The notes beneath the pieces were generated by a model. The model was given only the letters and a program-made list of their open reading frames with translations. It had not been told where the DNA came from and made no database searches. Below are positions 49,388 through 60,662 of a stretch of 64,000 nucleotides of DNA, piece by piece. Source of the stretch: Limnomonas spitsbergensis. Its lineage: Eukaryota > Chlorophyta > Chlorophyceae > Chlamydomonadales. The position numbers and the translations under genes were made by a program. The stretch's first letter is position 1. Each line of letters opens with the position of its first letter. The stretch covers positions 62,001 to 126,000 of the forward strand of contig JAYJMM010000068.1 of the NCBI GenBank assembly GCA_037349105.1. Reading direction: 5' to 3'.

Positions 49388-50545
49388 TTATAATGTTTAT
49401 AAATGAAGGCTTCTCCCTTTCCTTTCCCTCAATCACCTTTTCAGCCTCTTGGGCCGTTGCCTGGCCGGAAGCGTGGCCCATCATGCCCCCGCTTGCAGCG
49501 CTGGCCTCGGAAATCCGGGCCAGTGGCCCTTGCGCTGCACCACCGCTGGAGACTTTGCTGCTCATGCTGCCGAAGGCGAGCACGTCAAGCAGGCCCTGCA
49601 TCATAAAAGACAAATCTTTAGGGCGCACGGGAAATGAAATCAGCTCGCCGTTATGTATCCACCTCCATATTGAGGGGGGGGCTAGCATGGCCCTCAGCTG
49701 ATGGCACAAGCAGGAATTTAAGAGACAAGTGAACTCCATACTGATGCCATGAGGTAGCTGGTGTGTAGCTGGATTGCAGCTGAATGTTGCAGCCACAACA
49801 CAAAGTAAAAATTGCACTTCATGTGGACCTCGGAATGTCCGCCAAACCTAGGCTCAATGCAGTCATCAAATCAGTTTCAAGGTCATGAATTTATAATGTT
49901 TATAAATGAAGGCTTCTCTCTTTCCTTTCCCTCAATCACCTTTTCAGCCTCTTGGGCCGTCGCCTGGCGGGAAGCGTGGCCCATCATGCCCCCGCTTGCA
50001 GCGCAGGCCTCGGGAGTTTGGGCCAGTGGCCCTTGCGCTGCACCACCGCTTGGGACTTTGCTGCTCATGCTGCCGAAGGCGAGAACATCAAGCAGGCCCT
50101 GCATCATAAAAGACAAATCTTTAGGGCGCACGGGAAATGAAATCAGCTCGCCGTTATGTATCCACCTCCATATTGAGGGGAGGGGCTAGCATGGCCCTCA
50201 GCTGATGGCACAAGCAGGAATTTAAGAGACAAGTGAACTCCATACTGATGCCATGAGGTAGCTGGCGTGTAGCTGGATTGCACCTGAATGCTGCAGCCAC
50301 AACACAAAGTAAAAATTGCACTTCATGTGGACCTCTGAATGTCCGCCAAACCTAGGCTCAATGCACTCATCAAATCAGTTTCAAGGTCATAAATTTATAA
50401 TGTTTCTAAATGAAGGCTTCTCCCTTTCCTTTCCCTCAATCACCTTTTCAGCCTCTTGGGCCGTCGCCCGGCCGGAAGCGTGGCCCATCATGCTCCCGCC
50501 TGCAGCGCTGGCCTCGGAAGTCCGGGCCAGTGGCCCTTGCGCTGT
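49388..50545 (-). repeat. 503-bp exon-bearing unit, tandemly triplicated, copy 1
   Basis: GAAGGCTTCTC starts at about 49,406, 49,909 and 50,413, a period of 503-504 bp; the third unit is partial. On the minus strand each unit carries an acceptor (TTATGATGCAG, first two units) and a GC-rich frame: GLLDVLAFGSMSSKV, GGAAQGPLA, EASAASGGMMGHASG, then ATAQEAEKVIEGKEREKPSF. A possible donor is GAAAAG|GTGATT. Units differ slightly (ARISEAS, AQTPEAC, ARTSEAS). This is an exon with its flanking intron repeated in tandem, so the protein may contain repeated ~60-residue modules or use only one of them. No family was recognised. Confidence 0.75.
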
Positions 50546-50608
50546 TGTTGCTGCGGGGTCCCCCTTTCGCCACTCTCAAGGAGCAGCATCAATCCTCCTA
50601 AGCCATAC

Positions 50609-50911
50609 CTGGAAGAACGAGCCGGTGCCGGCCCCAAAGGTACACCTCCCGGGGCGGCATGACCGGCACAAGTAGACAGAAGGCAGTGGGCCGACGGCCA
50701 GCAGGTCATAGCCTAGTACGCAAGCAATTTTGTTTCCGCAATGAACCATAGCAGCAGGAGCAGCGAGCCGATGGGGTACATAAGGATGACGGCTATGGCG
50801 CTGATTAAAGTAGTAGACATGTATGACATTTGCCTCTTGAGTAGAGATTACCGCAGGGCCAACCTGCGGATGGACTAGGTTAGGATAAGCCACCGCTGCT
50901 ACTGCACACAT
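50609..50911 (-). CDS. exon with a CxxC motif, unknown protein, copy 1
   Basis: A 101-codon minus-strand exon from a possible ATG at 50,911 to a CAG|GTATGG donor at 50,609/50,608. It reads ISTQEANVIHVYYFNQRHSR, MVHCGNKIACVLGYDLLAVG, then YLCRSCRPGRCTFGAGTGSF. The C-x2-C-x4-C group with an earlier HC could bind zinc. The following exon can join in phase 0 at a GAGAG acceptor (about 50,578) into the third 503-bp unit (WRKGDPAATTAQGPLA). Family unknown. Copy 2 is at 60,663-60,965. Confidence 0.5.
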
Positions 50912-51021
50912 CTCATGTGGCTTAAGGGCCAGGTGTCAACGGCGCAGTGGGGCGACAGCAGCGGGTGGTCTATTTTTTTGTCTGACTTTCTGGCTGAATT
51001 TGTTTGGGTATAAACCCTTAC

Positions 51022-51105
51022 CAACGATAGGATCCGGAGGGTTGGATTCTGATGGCTTCCTGAATTTACCCAGGCATGACTATGACGGCGGTTTACCGGA
51101 TTCTT
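51022..51105 (-). CDS. small exon candidate, copy 1
   Basis: The minus strand reads NPVNRRHSHAWVNSGSHQNP then TLRILSL, up to a TTG|GTAAGG donor at 51,022/51,021. The acceptor is one of two nearby AGs (about 51,095-51,105). It lies between the exons at 51,286-51,432 and 50,609-50,911. A duplicate lies at 61,076-61,159. Confidence 0.35.
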
Positions 51106-51285
51106 TTGTGCTTTGATCAGGCCAGGGAGCGATCGGGAGTAGCCCAGGGACCGTTATAGGGTGTGTGCCGAGCGTGGGAGAACCTAGGGTTGGCCACGAG
51201 ATTAAGTGGATTTCTTTTCTTCAGACTGTCTGGTTTGCAGGCAGAGGTTAGGGAGCTGCAAGTTTCTGTATGTGCATATCGTTAC

Positions 51286-51432
51286 CAATTTCTCTTTCAG
51301 TACCACTCCTAGTCCGGCTCCCCACACATGCCCGAAGGGCTTAACGTTGGGAGCGGGGGGCGAGTAAAGTAGTAGGGGCAGTACCCACGAGCCAGGGGCG
51401 CCCAGGCAGGCCAACCAGTGAGGTATTTTCAC
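51286..51432 (-). CDS. possible first exon of the minus-strand gene, copy 1
   Basis: ATG at 51,432 opens MKIPHWLACLGAPGSWVLPL, then PPAPNVKPFGHVWGAGLGVV and LKEKL, to a TTG|GTAACG donor at 51,286. The hydrophobic start could resemble a signal sequence but is too weak to call. Its position ahead of the CxxC exon suits a 5' exon. Copy 2 is at 61,340-61,486. Confidence 0.4.
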
Positions 51433-51624
51433 TTAGGGCTGCCTTTCAACCAGTACTTTGTACCAGTTAACCCCTTTACAGCCCTCGTATCTCTATAATG
51501 TAGTACAAGGAGCCTTTGCGTACGGTGATGTACCGTAGTTGTGAGGAGAGGTAGCTTCTCTAAGGCGACCTGGCCAGCTTTTACCATCATAGCACGGTTA
51601 CTGCTTTAAGGTGCGACAGATGCC

Positions 51625-51975
51625 CTTATTCTGCCTCACCGCTCCCCTCCCTCCCAAACGCGTTGCCCGTATTTTGCACCATCAACCCCCTCCCACCCTC
51701 ATGCAATGCCCTCATTCTGCACCACCGCCCCCCTCCCTCCCTAAAGCGTTGCCCGCATTCTGCACCACCAACCCCCTCCCACCCTCATGCGATGCCCACA
51801 TTCTACCCCACCGCCCCCCTCCCTCTCTAACGCGCTGCCCGCATTCTGCACCACCGCCCCCTCCCTTCCTTAACGCGATGCCCGCATTCTACACCAATGC
51901 CCCCATCCCTCTGTGACGCACTGTCCGCATTCTGCACAACCGCCCCCCTCCATCCCGAACGCGCTGCCCGCATTA
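51625..51975 (+). repeat. ~43-bp C-rich minisatellite, copy 1
   Basis: About eight alternating 43-bp units with CGCATTCTGCACCACC or ATTCTACCCCACC followed by GCCCCCCTCCCTC or AACCCCCTCCCACC. The plus strand is C/T-rich. The rest of 51,433-52,230 shows no gene apart from a short frame near 51,960-52,060. Confidence 0.88.
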
Positions 51976-52230
51976 TGCTCAACCTGACACGTTTGCCTTT
52001 GTTGACACACAGCAACATACGCCTGTCAACAACAAGCCTTTGCAACTTTGCCAACTGCGGCATGGTGAGTGCTCGCTAGACAGGTCGGGACTAGGAGGCA
52101 ATTTATATCCGTCCTCCTCTGCTCCTCCTCTTGGATCACTGTATCGTGCTCTTCCTTGAGCACTGATACCGTACCAGCATTTTTAGGCCATAAATGGCCT
52201 CAGCAGGCGATAATGTTTTGTTTATATTAA

Positions 52231-52556
52231 TTGTATTTTGAGGGGAAAAGCCTGACAAAACATTGGCCAGGGGCTTTTCGCAGATGCGTAGCGGCTCCAC
52301 GCATGTGGCTCGCTCCGGATTGGCTCGCAATCACTGTTCGGGGCCGCCTTTATCTCCGCAACGTCGAAAAACTCTCGACTCGCGTAAATCGCTTAGTATG
52401 TCTACATCATCTACTGATTCTAGCAATTCTGGGCGGGCCGCGAAGCGTCAAAAGGATGATGAAATCTATATCTCGAGGGCCACTTCTCCACGCCAAGCAG
52501 GCATTATATATCAGCTTTCTTTCCGCCCATCGGTCAAAGCCCTTACTTCTTCATAG
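52231..52556 (+). pseudogene. Ser/Arg-rich small ORF, copy 1, frameshifted
   Basis: Corresponds to 62,414-62,740, but the A run after AAGCCTGAC has four A instead of five (52,256-52,259), so the ATG frame leaves the Ser/Arg-rich frame after ten codons. The rest of the sequence matches copy 2. Confidence 0.5.
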
Positions 52557-52601
52557 ACATGGGAATAGGGTGAAAAATGATTGTGCTACTTTGGTTCTGA
52601 C

Positions 52602-53143
52602 ATGTGTTCTTATTTCGATATTAGCTGATGGTTTTCTGGTTTTGCTCTTTCATATGTCCAGCCCTCTGATTTCGATCTATATGTTCTGATATGAGTTCTT
52701 ATTTCGATCTCAGCTGATGGTCTTCTGGTTTCAGTCTCTCATATGTCCAGCCCTCTGATTTCGATCTCTGTCCTGACCTGTGTTTTTATTTCGATCTCAG
52801 CTGATGGTCTTCTGGTTTCGCTCGCTCATCTGTCCAGCCCTCTATTTTCGATCTCTGTCCGGACGTGTGTTCTTATTTCGATCTCAGCTGATGGTCTTTT
52901 GGTTTCGCTCTTTCATCTGTCCAACCATCCGATTTCGATCTCTGTCCTGACATGTGTTCTTATTTCGATCTCATCTGATGGTCTTCTGATTTCGCTCTCT
53001 AACCTGTCCAGCCCTCCGATTTCGATCTCCGTCCTGACCTGTGTTCTTATTTCGATATCAGCAGATGGTCTTCTGGTTTCGCTCTCTCATCTGTTCAGCC
53101 CTCTGATTTCGATCTCTGTTCTGACTTGCGTTCTTATTCTCTT
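52602..53143 (+). repeat. 87-bp minisatellite, duplication copy 2
   Basis: Nearly base-identical to 42,895-43,436, with the same number and order of units, so the array has not changed length since the duplication. Confidence 0.93.
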
Positions 53144-53211
53144 CTGATCTGCTCCCTTCATGCGTCCCATCGTCGGAGATCAAGCTAGACCTCTCTATCA
53201 CAGTGCTCTAG

Positions 53212-53863
53212 CCCAAGTCCATGGAGTGGGCAATCATGGTTGCTGCCCACCTGGCCACCCTGCATGAAGGCCTGGTCAAGGACTTCGGCAAGATCGGGAT
53301 CACGAGGGCTCAGAGCAATGTCCGAGGGGGGCGTGAGAAAGCCAAAGCAGAAGAAAGTGGCCCCCGCAGCTAGCCCAGCTCCCAACCCGGTGCCACAAGT
53401 GGGCATCAAGAAGAAGAAAGGCAGGCCGTAGGGCTCTCAGAACAAGCCTAAGGAGACCCCTAGCACAGTTCCCACCACAGCCACCGGTACAGCCACTGCC
53501 ACACCCACTGCCACAATTAATGAAGCTGATGCCATGACAGTGACTGTGTCCAAAGCTAGGTCCAAAGCCGCAGCCAACGCCAAAATGATCCGTGCCATAG
53601 CAGCTCACGAGCTGAGCGAAGAGTAGTGGTCTGATGAGGAGGAGGGGTCTGAGGAGGTGGAGGGGTCTGAGGAGGAGGAGGGGTCTGAGGAGGGATCTGA
53701 GAAGTGTAGCGAGGCGGAGGGGCCTGGTGAGATGGAAGATCCCGCGGTCGAGCCACCCCCTTGCGCTGGCCGGGGCAGAGGGTGCAGGCTATGCCATGTC
53801 AAGGGCAAGGGGTGCGCTAAGTGTGTCTTCAAGGGCTGCTACTCTATTAAGTGCAAGCGCTGA
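53212..53863 (+). pseudogene. 3' exon of a basic/acidic/Cys-rich protein gene, copy 2
   Basis: Same exon as 43,505-44,156 with the same six-G run and the same two TAG codons (53,429 and 53,624), so the lesions predate the duplication or are not lesions. It ends at TGA 53,861-53,863. See copy 1 for domains. Confidence 0.5.
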
Positions 53864-54046
53864 ACTCAATTGTTTCAGTAGTGCTCCTAACTATATTTGC
53901 AGAGACATCGAAGGGAGATTTGCATGATGTACCCTAGCCATGTTGACGGCCATGAGTTCTGTCGAGTGTACTTCGATGGTTGATTCTCTGTAGATTGTGG
54001 TTGTTGAACTTAATGTAATACATGGCAGTTGTGAGGCTTTTAACAC

Positions 54047-54232
54047 TGCTTTTAACAGAATATCGGTGCCGAGGGAACGAATTTAAAAAAAAACTGCCCC
54101 GAGGGCAGCATTAAACATTTGATTTTGCCCCGAGGGCATCATTAAAAGAAACAATTAATTGATACCCGAGGGAAGGCAAATCAAATCTACGGTATGTACA
54201 CTTTCATTATTATTTCCTCACCCCGAGGGTGA
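54047..54232 (+). repeat. cluster of CCCGAGGG mini-hairpins, copy 2
   Basis: Duplicate of 44,340-44,525, with the same hairpins at the same spacing and single-base differences only outside the cores. Confidence 0.7.
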
Positions 54233-54363
54233 AATCTTGACCAGCTTTTGACCGGTGTCCCATGCATCGACTAGGCACCACAGCCCCCCTCAAGGCACAA
54301 CGGGACCAAGAAGCAGGCGGCCCACTCTTTGGTTGGCGCGACCTACTGCTATCGGTGCCAAGC

Positions 54364-54583
54364 GGCCTCACTAAAGCGGCCTCCCGAAAGCGGCTTTCCG
54401 AAAGCAGCAAATTCCCAACACAACTTAAGACCCGTCAACGGCCTCCCAAAGTGGTCTCATGAAAGCGGCCGCCCAAAACGGCCTCCCGACAGTGGCATGC
54501 GTAAAGCAGCCTCCCTAAGCGGCCTCCCGAAACAGCCATCCGGAAGCGGCCTCCCGAAAGTAGCGTATTGCACCCCCTAGTAC
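54364..54583 (+). repeat. 220-bp AAGCGGCCTCCCG repeat present only in copy 2
   Basis: In copy 1 the sequence jumps from CCAAGC (44,656) to AATACGC (44,657). Copy 2 has 220 bp between the same bases, made of about ten degenerate AAGCGGCCTCCCGAA units of 13-20 bp. It ends with an 8-bp inverted repeat, GCGTATTG...CAATACGC (54,563-54,590), around a 12-bp spacer. Either a deletion in copy 1 or an expansion in copy 2. Confidence 0.8.
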
Positions 54584-55221
54584 AATACGCATCATTAGAC
54601 AGCGCCTGTGGGGCTGCTTTGTACACTTCCATGAAAATTTTCTCACCCCGAGGGCGAAATCTTGACCAGCTTATAACCGGCGTCCTATGCACCAGAACTT
54701 GGCACCTCGACCCCCCTCAACGCATAGTTGGAAACGTGTGATTAGGGATTCCTTTGGCTGTCTTCTTTCCATGCCTTCCTTCTTCTCCTTTCTTGCCCCC
54801 CTTTGTCCTTCCACTTTCTTCTCTCTCCCAGTGGGACAAAGACGGCCCACTTTTTTGTTGGCGAGGCCCATGGTTGTAACTCTTGTAATCGGTGCCAAGC
54901 GGCCTCACTAATTCGGGGGCTGCTGGATGTGCACATTTTCTCTCAGTGCTAGGGTGCCACCTTACAGACAGGAGAAAATCGTCCATATACCCCCTAAAAC
55001 TAAGCATACCAACACATATTTCGTGATCGAAGTATTATACATAGATGTCCACATTCACTGACTGCTCGCTTAGACAGGCAATTTCAAATCTTACAGAACA
55101 TCTGTTGACTTTTAATTTCATAAAAAATCAAGTTGTGAAAACCCTTTCAATAGCCAAAATAACGCAAGCCTCAGCCGAAGCTATTGAAATATCCCTCGAC
55201 TGACAACAACATGACAAGGTC

Positions 55222-57239
55222 TCACACATCAATCTTACAACACACTAGTTGTGTTAGAATTTCTCGCCGGATCCGGTTGATATCGCGCTGGCCGAAATTG
55301 AAGGTCGTTGAGCCCGTGCCAAGCAAAGCAGCGAACCTAGTGGGTACAAACGCACAAATGTTTCTAGATATTCATAATTTGCAAGATTAACGCAACGACT
55401 TAGTTCAATATCATACACGACAAAATGCTAATTTGGCTGACTACATGAACTGATGCTTGCTCGCATGAATAGCATAAACCGACCTCTCGTCTCCATGCCT
55501 AGGCCTCTAGATGCATGAACTGCCCCCTTTGTGCCATTATCATGCCAAAGGCCCAGTTAATATGTACAAAAATACGTTGCGGTCAGAAATAAATCACTTT
55601 AAGTAGAAGACCCCGCAATCCACTCCATTGGTTTGCCGTGGGACCTTCGGGAAGTTTCGTCGCCACTTCGACGTGTCAACCACCTCGCCACCTTTTGTCT
55701 TGTGTTCCTCTTTCATCCACCTTGCCAAGCTTTCCAATACTTCCTTGTCCCGCGATGAAGGTTTGCCAGAAAGCTGTCATCAACAAATCATGCAACACAT
55801 TCAATGCTTTAGTAAGAATTTAACCATTCAAATAACCGAGCATTCCTAAGGTTACAAGTACATATATTTGTGTGATTTGTGTGCATGAGGGCGGACCCAA
55901 CGTAGACATGCGGTAATTAAGAGGGTGTACTCACACTCTTGTTTGAGTTGTACAAGGATAACGTCTCTTGTTTCTGGTCAACCTCTATCACCGTCCAATG
56001 GGTTTAAGAGTTGTTGATACAGAAAACTAGCTTCTCAACCTTGAGAATGTCTAATTCCACCTGAAAACAATAGTTACATTCAATTAAATAGGATTCATGA
56101 TGCATGATTGCCAACACATTGTTATGTCGATTGTTTTTAAGCAAACATGTTTGCATTGAACTAGACTAGGAGCATGAATGCCCGAAGGCGATGCACTTAC
56201 ATGGTCACCCCTTGCGCGTGCTTCGGGTTTGGTCCAATTTTCCACACTACCATACTCGTAATCGACGTAAGAGGGACAGAGCTTTGTGTAAAAAAACTGC
56301 TGAAGAAAGAGATGTTGGCAAGCCCCTTAGAAAGTTGTTGTCTTTCATGTAAACGTAATGGGACTAGTGTCAAGGACAGCCAATCAGGACATGTAAGGGA
56401 ACAAATCCAGAAGGACAGCCAAGCCAGATAGAATCAAGGACAGCCAAGCCAGCCATGCCAGACAGAATCAAGGGCAACCAAGCCAAGCCAAACAGAGTGA
56501 AGGACAGCCAAGCCAGCCAAGTCAGTTAATGAAAAAAAAACTAACATGGAGGAGAAGTGCGTACAAATTCACGATGTCGTCGTTCAGCCAACACTCAGAC
56601 TCCTTATCTTTATCAACGTCAGGTGGGACCTCTTGAAGCCTCTGCAACATTTTCCTGGTCATATCATAGTTCTCATAGCGTATTACCAGCTCTGTCTCAG
56701 ATTTGTCAAGGAATACCCAGTCCGTGACAGCTTCCTCAATGCTCTCAGGGCTCACGCCAGCATCAAGCATTAAGCATGCCGCCTCGTTAAGGTACAAAGG
56801 GTCCTCTCGCAGCATAATTTGAATCAAAATCTCCGAAGGGGTGCCATCTTGATTCTGGAGGCGCTGTGCGATTACTGCCGCCTTTCCCTGTCAAACACAA
56901 TGGGCACTCCGGCTTAAAATTTATGTAAGAGAGTGCTTGTTTGAATTGTTCCAATTACATTTCTTGTAATGCAAGTCAACTAGGTCTTTGACTCTGAGTG
57001 GTGCACAGAGGTTACCCGACCGATAAGAACATTATATGCTTTGCCACAACCCTTGTCAAGTTAAATATCTTGTCGCATTCCTGAATCTGACATCCTACTA
57101 GAATACAGTTGGCGATATAAAAACATAGCGTATGACATATAATACCTGCTGATTCTCCACGATTGGGCTGTCCAAAATCTCAATTGCTGACCGGGTGTTT
57201 AACCTCACTCCCGGCCAAGCGTAGCTTCCATCGGAATAA
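55222..57239 (-). pseudogene. Ulp1/SENP-like cysteine protease gene, copy 2
   Basis: Exons correspond to copy 1: 57,146-57,239; 56,546-56,887; 56,201-56,325; 55,935-56,060; 55,598-55,773; 55,222-55,363. The TAA before THW (56,004-56,006) and the seven-T run are both present. The copies therefore share the same lesions, and neither is an intact backup of the other. Confidence 0.83.
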
Positions 57240-57351
57240 CTGGTAATGACCACGTCATACATTACATTCAGGTGCACTCATATGTTGAATCCATCAAATT
57301 CAAATCATCCATCCATCATGTTTGTTTCACTCCTCATGTTTGTAAATTGGG

Positions 57352-57828
57352 TTGCGCGTGGGTCTACCCACACGGGGTTCCATCGTTGCGGTCACCCATG
57401 CGGGGTCGCACATCTGGGTTACACCATGCGGGTCTACCCACCGTGGCGGCACCCACGCGGGTTCCCCCAATGGTGTACCCCTTGGGTATACCCACGCGGG
57501 GATGCGCGTGGGTCTACCCACGCGGGGTTTCATCGTCGCGGTCACCCATGCGGGGTCGCACATCTCGGTTACACCACGCGGGTTTGCCCACCGTGGCGGC
57601 ACCCACGCGGGTTCACCCAATGGTGTACCCCTTGGGTATACCCACGCGGGGGTGCGCGTGGGTCTGCCCACGCGGGGTTTCATCGTCGCGGTCACCTATG
57701 CGGGGTCACACCTCTGGGTTACACCACGCGGGTCCGCCCACCGTGGCGACACCCACGCGTGTTCACCCAATGGTGTACCCCACGCGTACACCCACGCGGG
57801 GGGGGGGGGACCCACGTGGGGGAACCGA
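57352..57828 (+). repeat. 150-bp CACGCGGG minisatellite, copy 2
   Basis: Duplicate of 47,424-47,900 with one extra G in the terminal G run (12 versus 11), which changes the open frame at the right end. Confidence 0.92.
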
Positions 57829-57945
57829 CAGTTGTCGGGTGGCATCCCCACTGGGTGGCCGTGGGTATACCCACACACAGTTTCCCCGACGCAGTTGCGT
57901 GGTCCATATCTAAAATAATCTCAGTCGACATGCAAACACAAATGT

Positions 57946-58755
57946 TCAATGGTGCCTACGTTTGTCAGCCTCGCTATTTTGCTTCTTCAGTATTGCCTTC
58001 ACATCTTTGCTGTTAAACACAGGCAAGGATGGCAGACCCAAGACCTTTGCATAACACAGAGGAGGGGGATAGGGTTTAGCAAAAGTGTAAGCCTGAAGCC
58101 TCTGCGCCCCCCTGACATCTTGACCGTAATGGATGGGCGAGCCCACCATGCGAACAGAGCCGAATCTCCGGGCCGCCATAGCGGCTTCCATCTGCTCGCT
58201 CAAAGGCACAGAACTATTGACATCTACCCAGCGAAAATGCTGAAACGTCGTAAGAATCCTCGCTGTCCTCGACTTTTGGAAGATGTTGCCCACAGCTAGC
58301 TCATCAGCACCGTTGAAACCTTGCCAACACGCAAGGATGTGCGTCGCCCGCTCAATGCTGGAGATGTTGCTGACACGTTTACAAATGGTGATCGGTAGCT
58401 TGCTTTGTGGTAGAAAAGCCTCGACAACGTCATCCTTTTGTGCCTCACGCATCTTTTTCATGGTCATGCTGATCAAAGACTCTGCCTTTTGGCACTTCAA
58501 AGGGTCATACTCAACACCGTATGCAGCCTTGACTCCTTTGCCTGTAGCATGCATCAAAAAACGGCTCAAGCCCGACCCAATGTCCAAGACTGTGATGTCG
58601 ATGTCCAACATGGTGAGCCGACTCCATTGCATTAAAATGTTTGTAGTCCCGGCTAGGGTCAGGGTGCCGTAGGTGCCGCCAAACCCATTGCCACCACCGA
58701 GTAAGTCTTCACATACACTCATGGTGTTGAATAGTGCAGATTGAAGTGCACTTTT
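57946..58755 (-). CDS. class I SAM-dependent methyltransferase exon, copy 2
   Basis: Same exon as 48,017-48,826 with an identical 258-residue product from the internal ATG (58,722). It is the only long gene piece in the duplicated block without a stop or frameshift in either copy, which hints at constraint or recent activity. Confidence 0.72.
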   Translation of the reverse strand, partial: KSALQSALFNTMSVCEDLLGGGNGFGGTYGTLTLAGTTNILMQWSRLTMLDIDITVLDIGSGLSRFLMHATGKGVKAAYGVEYDPLKCQKAESLISMTMKKMREAQKDDVVEAFLPQSKLPITICKRVSNISSIERATHILACWQGFNGADELAVGNIFQKSRTARILTTFQHFRWVDVNSSVPLSEQMEAAMAARRFGSVRMVGSPIHYGQDVRGAQRLQAYTFAKPYPPPLCYAKVLGLPSLPVFNSKDVKAILKKQNSEADKRRHH

Positions 58756-58863
58756 CTACGTACACAGAAATAAAAAGGCCTTGTTATGAAAGACCAATGC
58801 TTCATGACATGCCAGGATAAACAATTCAAATAACTCAATTAACGACCATTAAGATCCGATATA

Positions 58864-58988
58864 AAGTTGGACAACATCATGCAGGACTGAGCGCTAAACG
58901 TGACTGGCTTGCGGTCAATCACACACCTAGGCAAGCGCAGGGGGGGGGGGCGACAGGTCAGCGTTACTTGTAGGGTGATTCAGCTACA
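58864..58988 (+). other. 125-bp segment present only in copy 2
   Basis: Copy 1 reads GATATAAGAAGC at 48,929-48,940. Copy 2 has 125 bp inserted at the corresponding point, including a run of ten or more G and CACACACCTAGG. It lies upstream of the methyltransferase exon. AAG occurs at both edges, possibly a 3-bp direct repeat, but no TIRs are visible. Insertion in copy 2 or deletion in copy 1 cannot be decided here. Confidence 0.75.
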
Positions 58989-59092
58989 AGAAGCAAGGTG
59001 TAGGTAGGCGCACATCTTCATCAAAATATCGAATAGTAACTTCCTATGAGAGATCAATATCACAATCAGTCTTTTCTATGAGCTTCACTAGC

Positions 59093-59374
59093 CTATTTCA
59101 TTTGACCTGCCCTCCATTTCCTTGTGTATTTACGGATACCATCAGTGGTTCTGCCATGACCGTGCATGCTATGCATGCATTTCTGAACACTCTTTAACAT
59201 GTTCTTTGGCTTGTGAGATCTTGCAACAGTCGATACTTTTGCGATCTCCAGAAGATCTGTTGCATCCTTGGGTGGAATTGCTTTGCAAAGATTAACCTGC
59301 ATGGTAGTAAACCATGTGTTATTATCTTGTCGTACAAAACTCGTAAACCGGTATATCGGCACCATGTTCTTGAT
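59093..59374 (-). CDS. exon of unknown protein, copy 2
   Basis: Identical in translation to 49,039-49,320, including the acceptor and the TGA. Confidence 0.5.
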   Translation of the reverse strand: MKNMVPIYRFTSFVRQDNNTWFTTMQVNLCKAIPPKDATDLLEIAKVSTVARSHKPKNMLKSVQKCMHSMHGHGRTTDGIRKYTRKWRAGQMK

Positions 59375-59441
59375 CTGAAACAATGGCGTAAAAAGAATTT
59401 ACATGCCAAATTGGTTGCCACACTATCAACTCTCAATGGAT

Positions 59442-60599
59442 TTATAATGTTTATAAATGAAGGCTTCTCCCTTTCCTTTCCCTCAATCACCTTTTCAGCC
59501 TCTTGGGCCGTTGCCTGGCCGGAAGCGTGGCCCATCATGCCCCCGCTTGCAGCGCTGGCCTCGGAAATCCGGGCCAGTGGCCCTTGCGCTGCACCACCGC
59601 TGGAGACTTTGCTGCTCATGCTGCCGAAGGCGAGCACGTCAAGCAGGCCCTGCATCATAAAAGACAAATCTTTAGGGCGCACGGGAAATGAAATCAGCTC
59701 GCCGTTATGTATCCACCTCCATATTGAGGGGGGGGCTAGCATGGCCCTCAGCTGATGGCACAAGCAGGAATTTAAGAGACAAGTGAACTCCATACTGATG
59801 CCATGAGGTAGCTGGCGTGTAGCTGGATTGCAGCTGAATGTTGCAGCCACAACACAAAGTAAAAATTGCACTTCATGTGGACCTCGGAATGTCCGCCAAA
59901 CCTAGGCTCAATGCAGTCATCAAATCAGTTTCAAGGTCATGAATTTATAATGTTTCTAAATGAAGGCTTCTCTCTTTCCTTTCCCTCAATCACCTTTTCA
60001 GCCTCTTGGGCCGTCGCCTGGCTGGAAGCGTGGCCCATCATGCCCCCGCTTGCAGCGCAGGCCTCGGGAGTTTGGGCCAGTGGCCCTTGCGCTGCACCAC
60101 CGCTTGGGACTTTGCTGCTCATGCTGCCGAAGGCGAGAACATCAAGCAGGCCCTGCATCATAAAGACAAATATTTAGGGCACACGGGAAATGAAATCAGC
60201 TCGCCGTTATGTATCCACCTCCATATTGAGGGGAGGGGCTAGCATGGCCCTCAGCTGATGGCACAAGCAGGAATTTAAGAGACAAGTGAACTCCATACTG
60301 ATGCCATGAGGTAGCCGAACGTGTAGCTGGATTGCACCTGAATGCTGCAGCCACAACACAAAGTAAAAATTGCACTTCATGTGGACCTCTGAATGTCCGC
60401 CAAACCTAGGCTCAATGCACTCATCAAATCAGTTTCAAGGTCATAAATTTATAATGTTTCTAAATGAAGGCTTCTCCCTTTCCTTTCCCTCAATCACCTT
60501 TTCAGCCTCTTGGGCCGTCGCCCGGCCGGAAGCGTGGCCCATCATGCTCCCGCCTGCAGCGCTGGCCTCGGAAGTCCGGGCCAGTGGCCCTTGCGCTGT
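59442..60599 (-). repeat. 503-bp exon-bearing unit, triplicated, copy 2
   Basis: Duplicate of 49,388-50,545, with starts at about 59,460, 59,963 and 60,467. The middle unit has lost one A (AAAGACAAATATTT, 60,163 region), so the frames upstream of its acceptor differ from copy 1. Confidence 0.75.
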
Positions 60600-60662
60600 T
60601 GTTGCTGCGGGGTCCCCCTTTCGCCACTCTCAAGGAGCAGCATCAATCCTCCTAAGCCATAC

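Larger units (their letters stand above)
42872..52577 (+). repeat. segmental tandem duplication, copy 1 (~9.7 kb)
   Basis: Base-by-base correspondence with 52,579-62,761 in the same orientation, with very few substitutions. The offset starts at 9,707 and ends at 10,184, because copy 2 has 220-bp, 125-bp and 129-bp extra segments. The left edge is inside the right TIR of the hAT-like element. The right edge is AGGGTGAAAAA. Junction with copy 2 is AAAAA-T-GATTGTG, with one extra base and no obvious microhomology. Confidence 0.97.
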
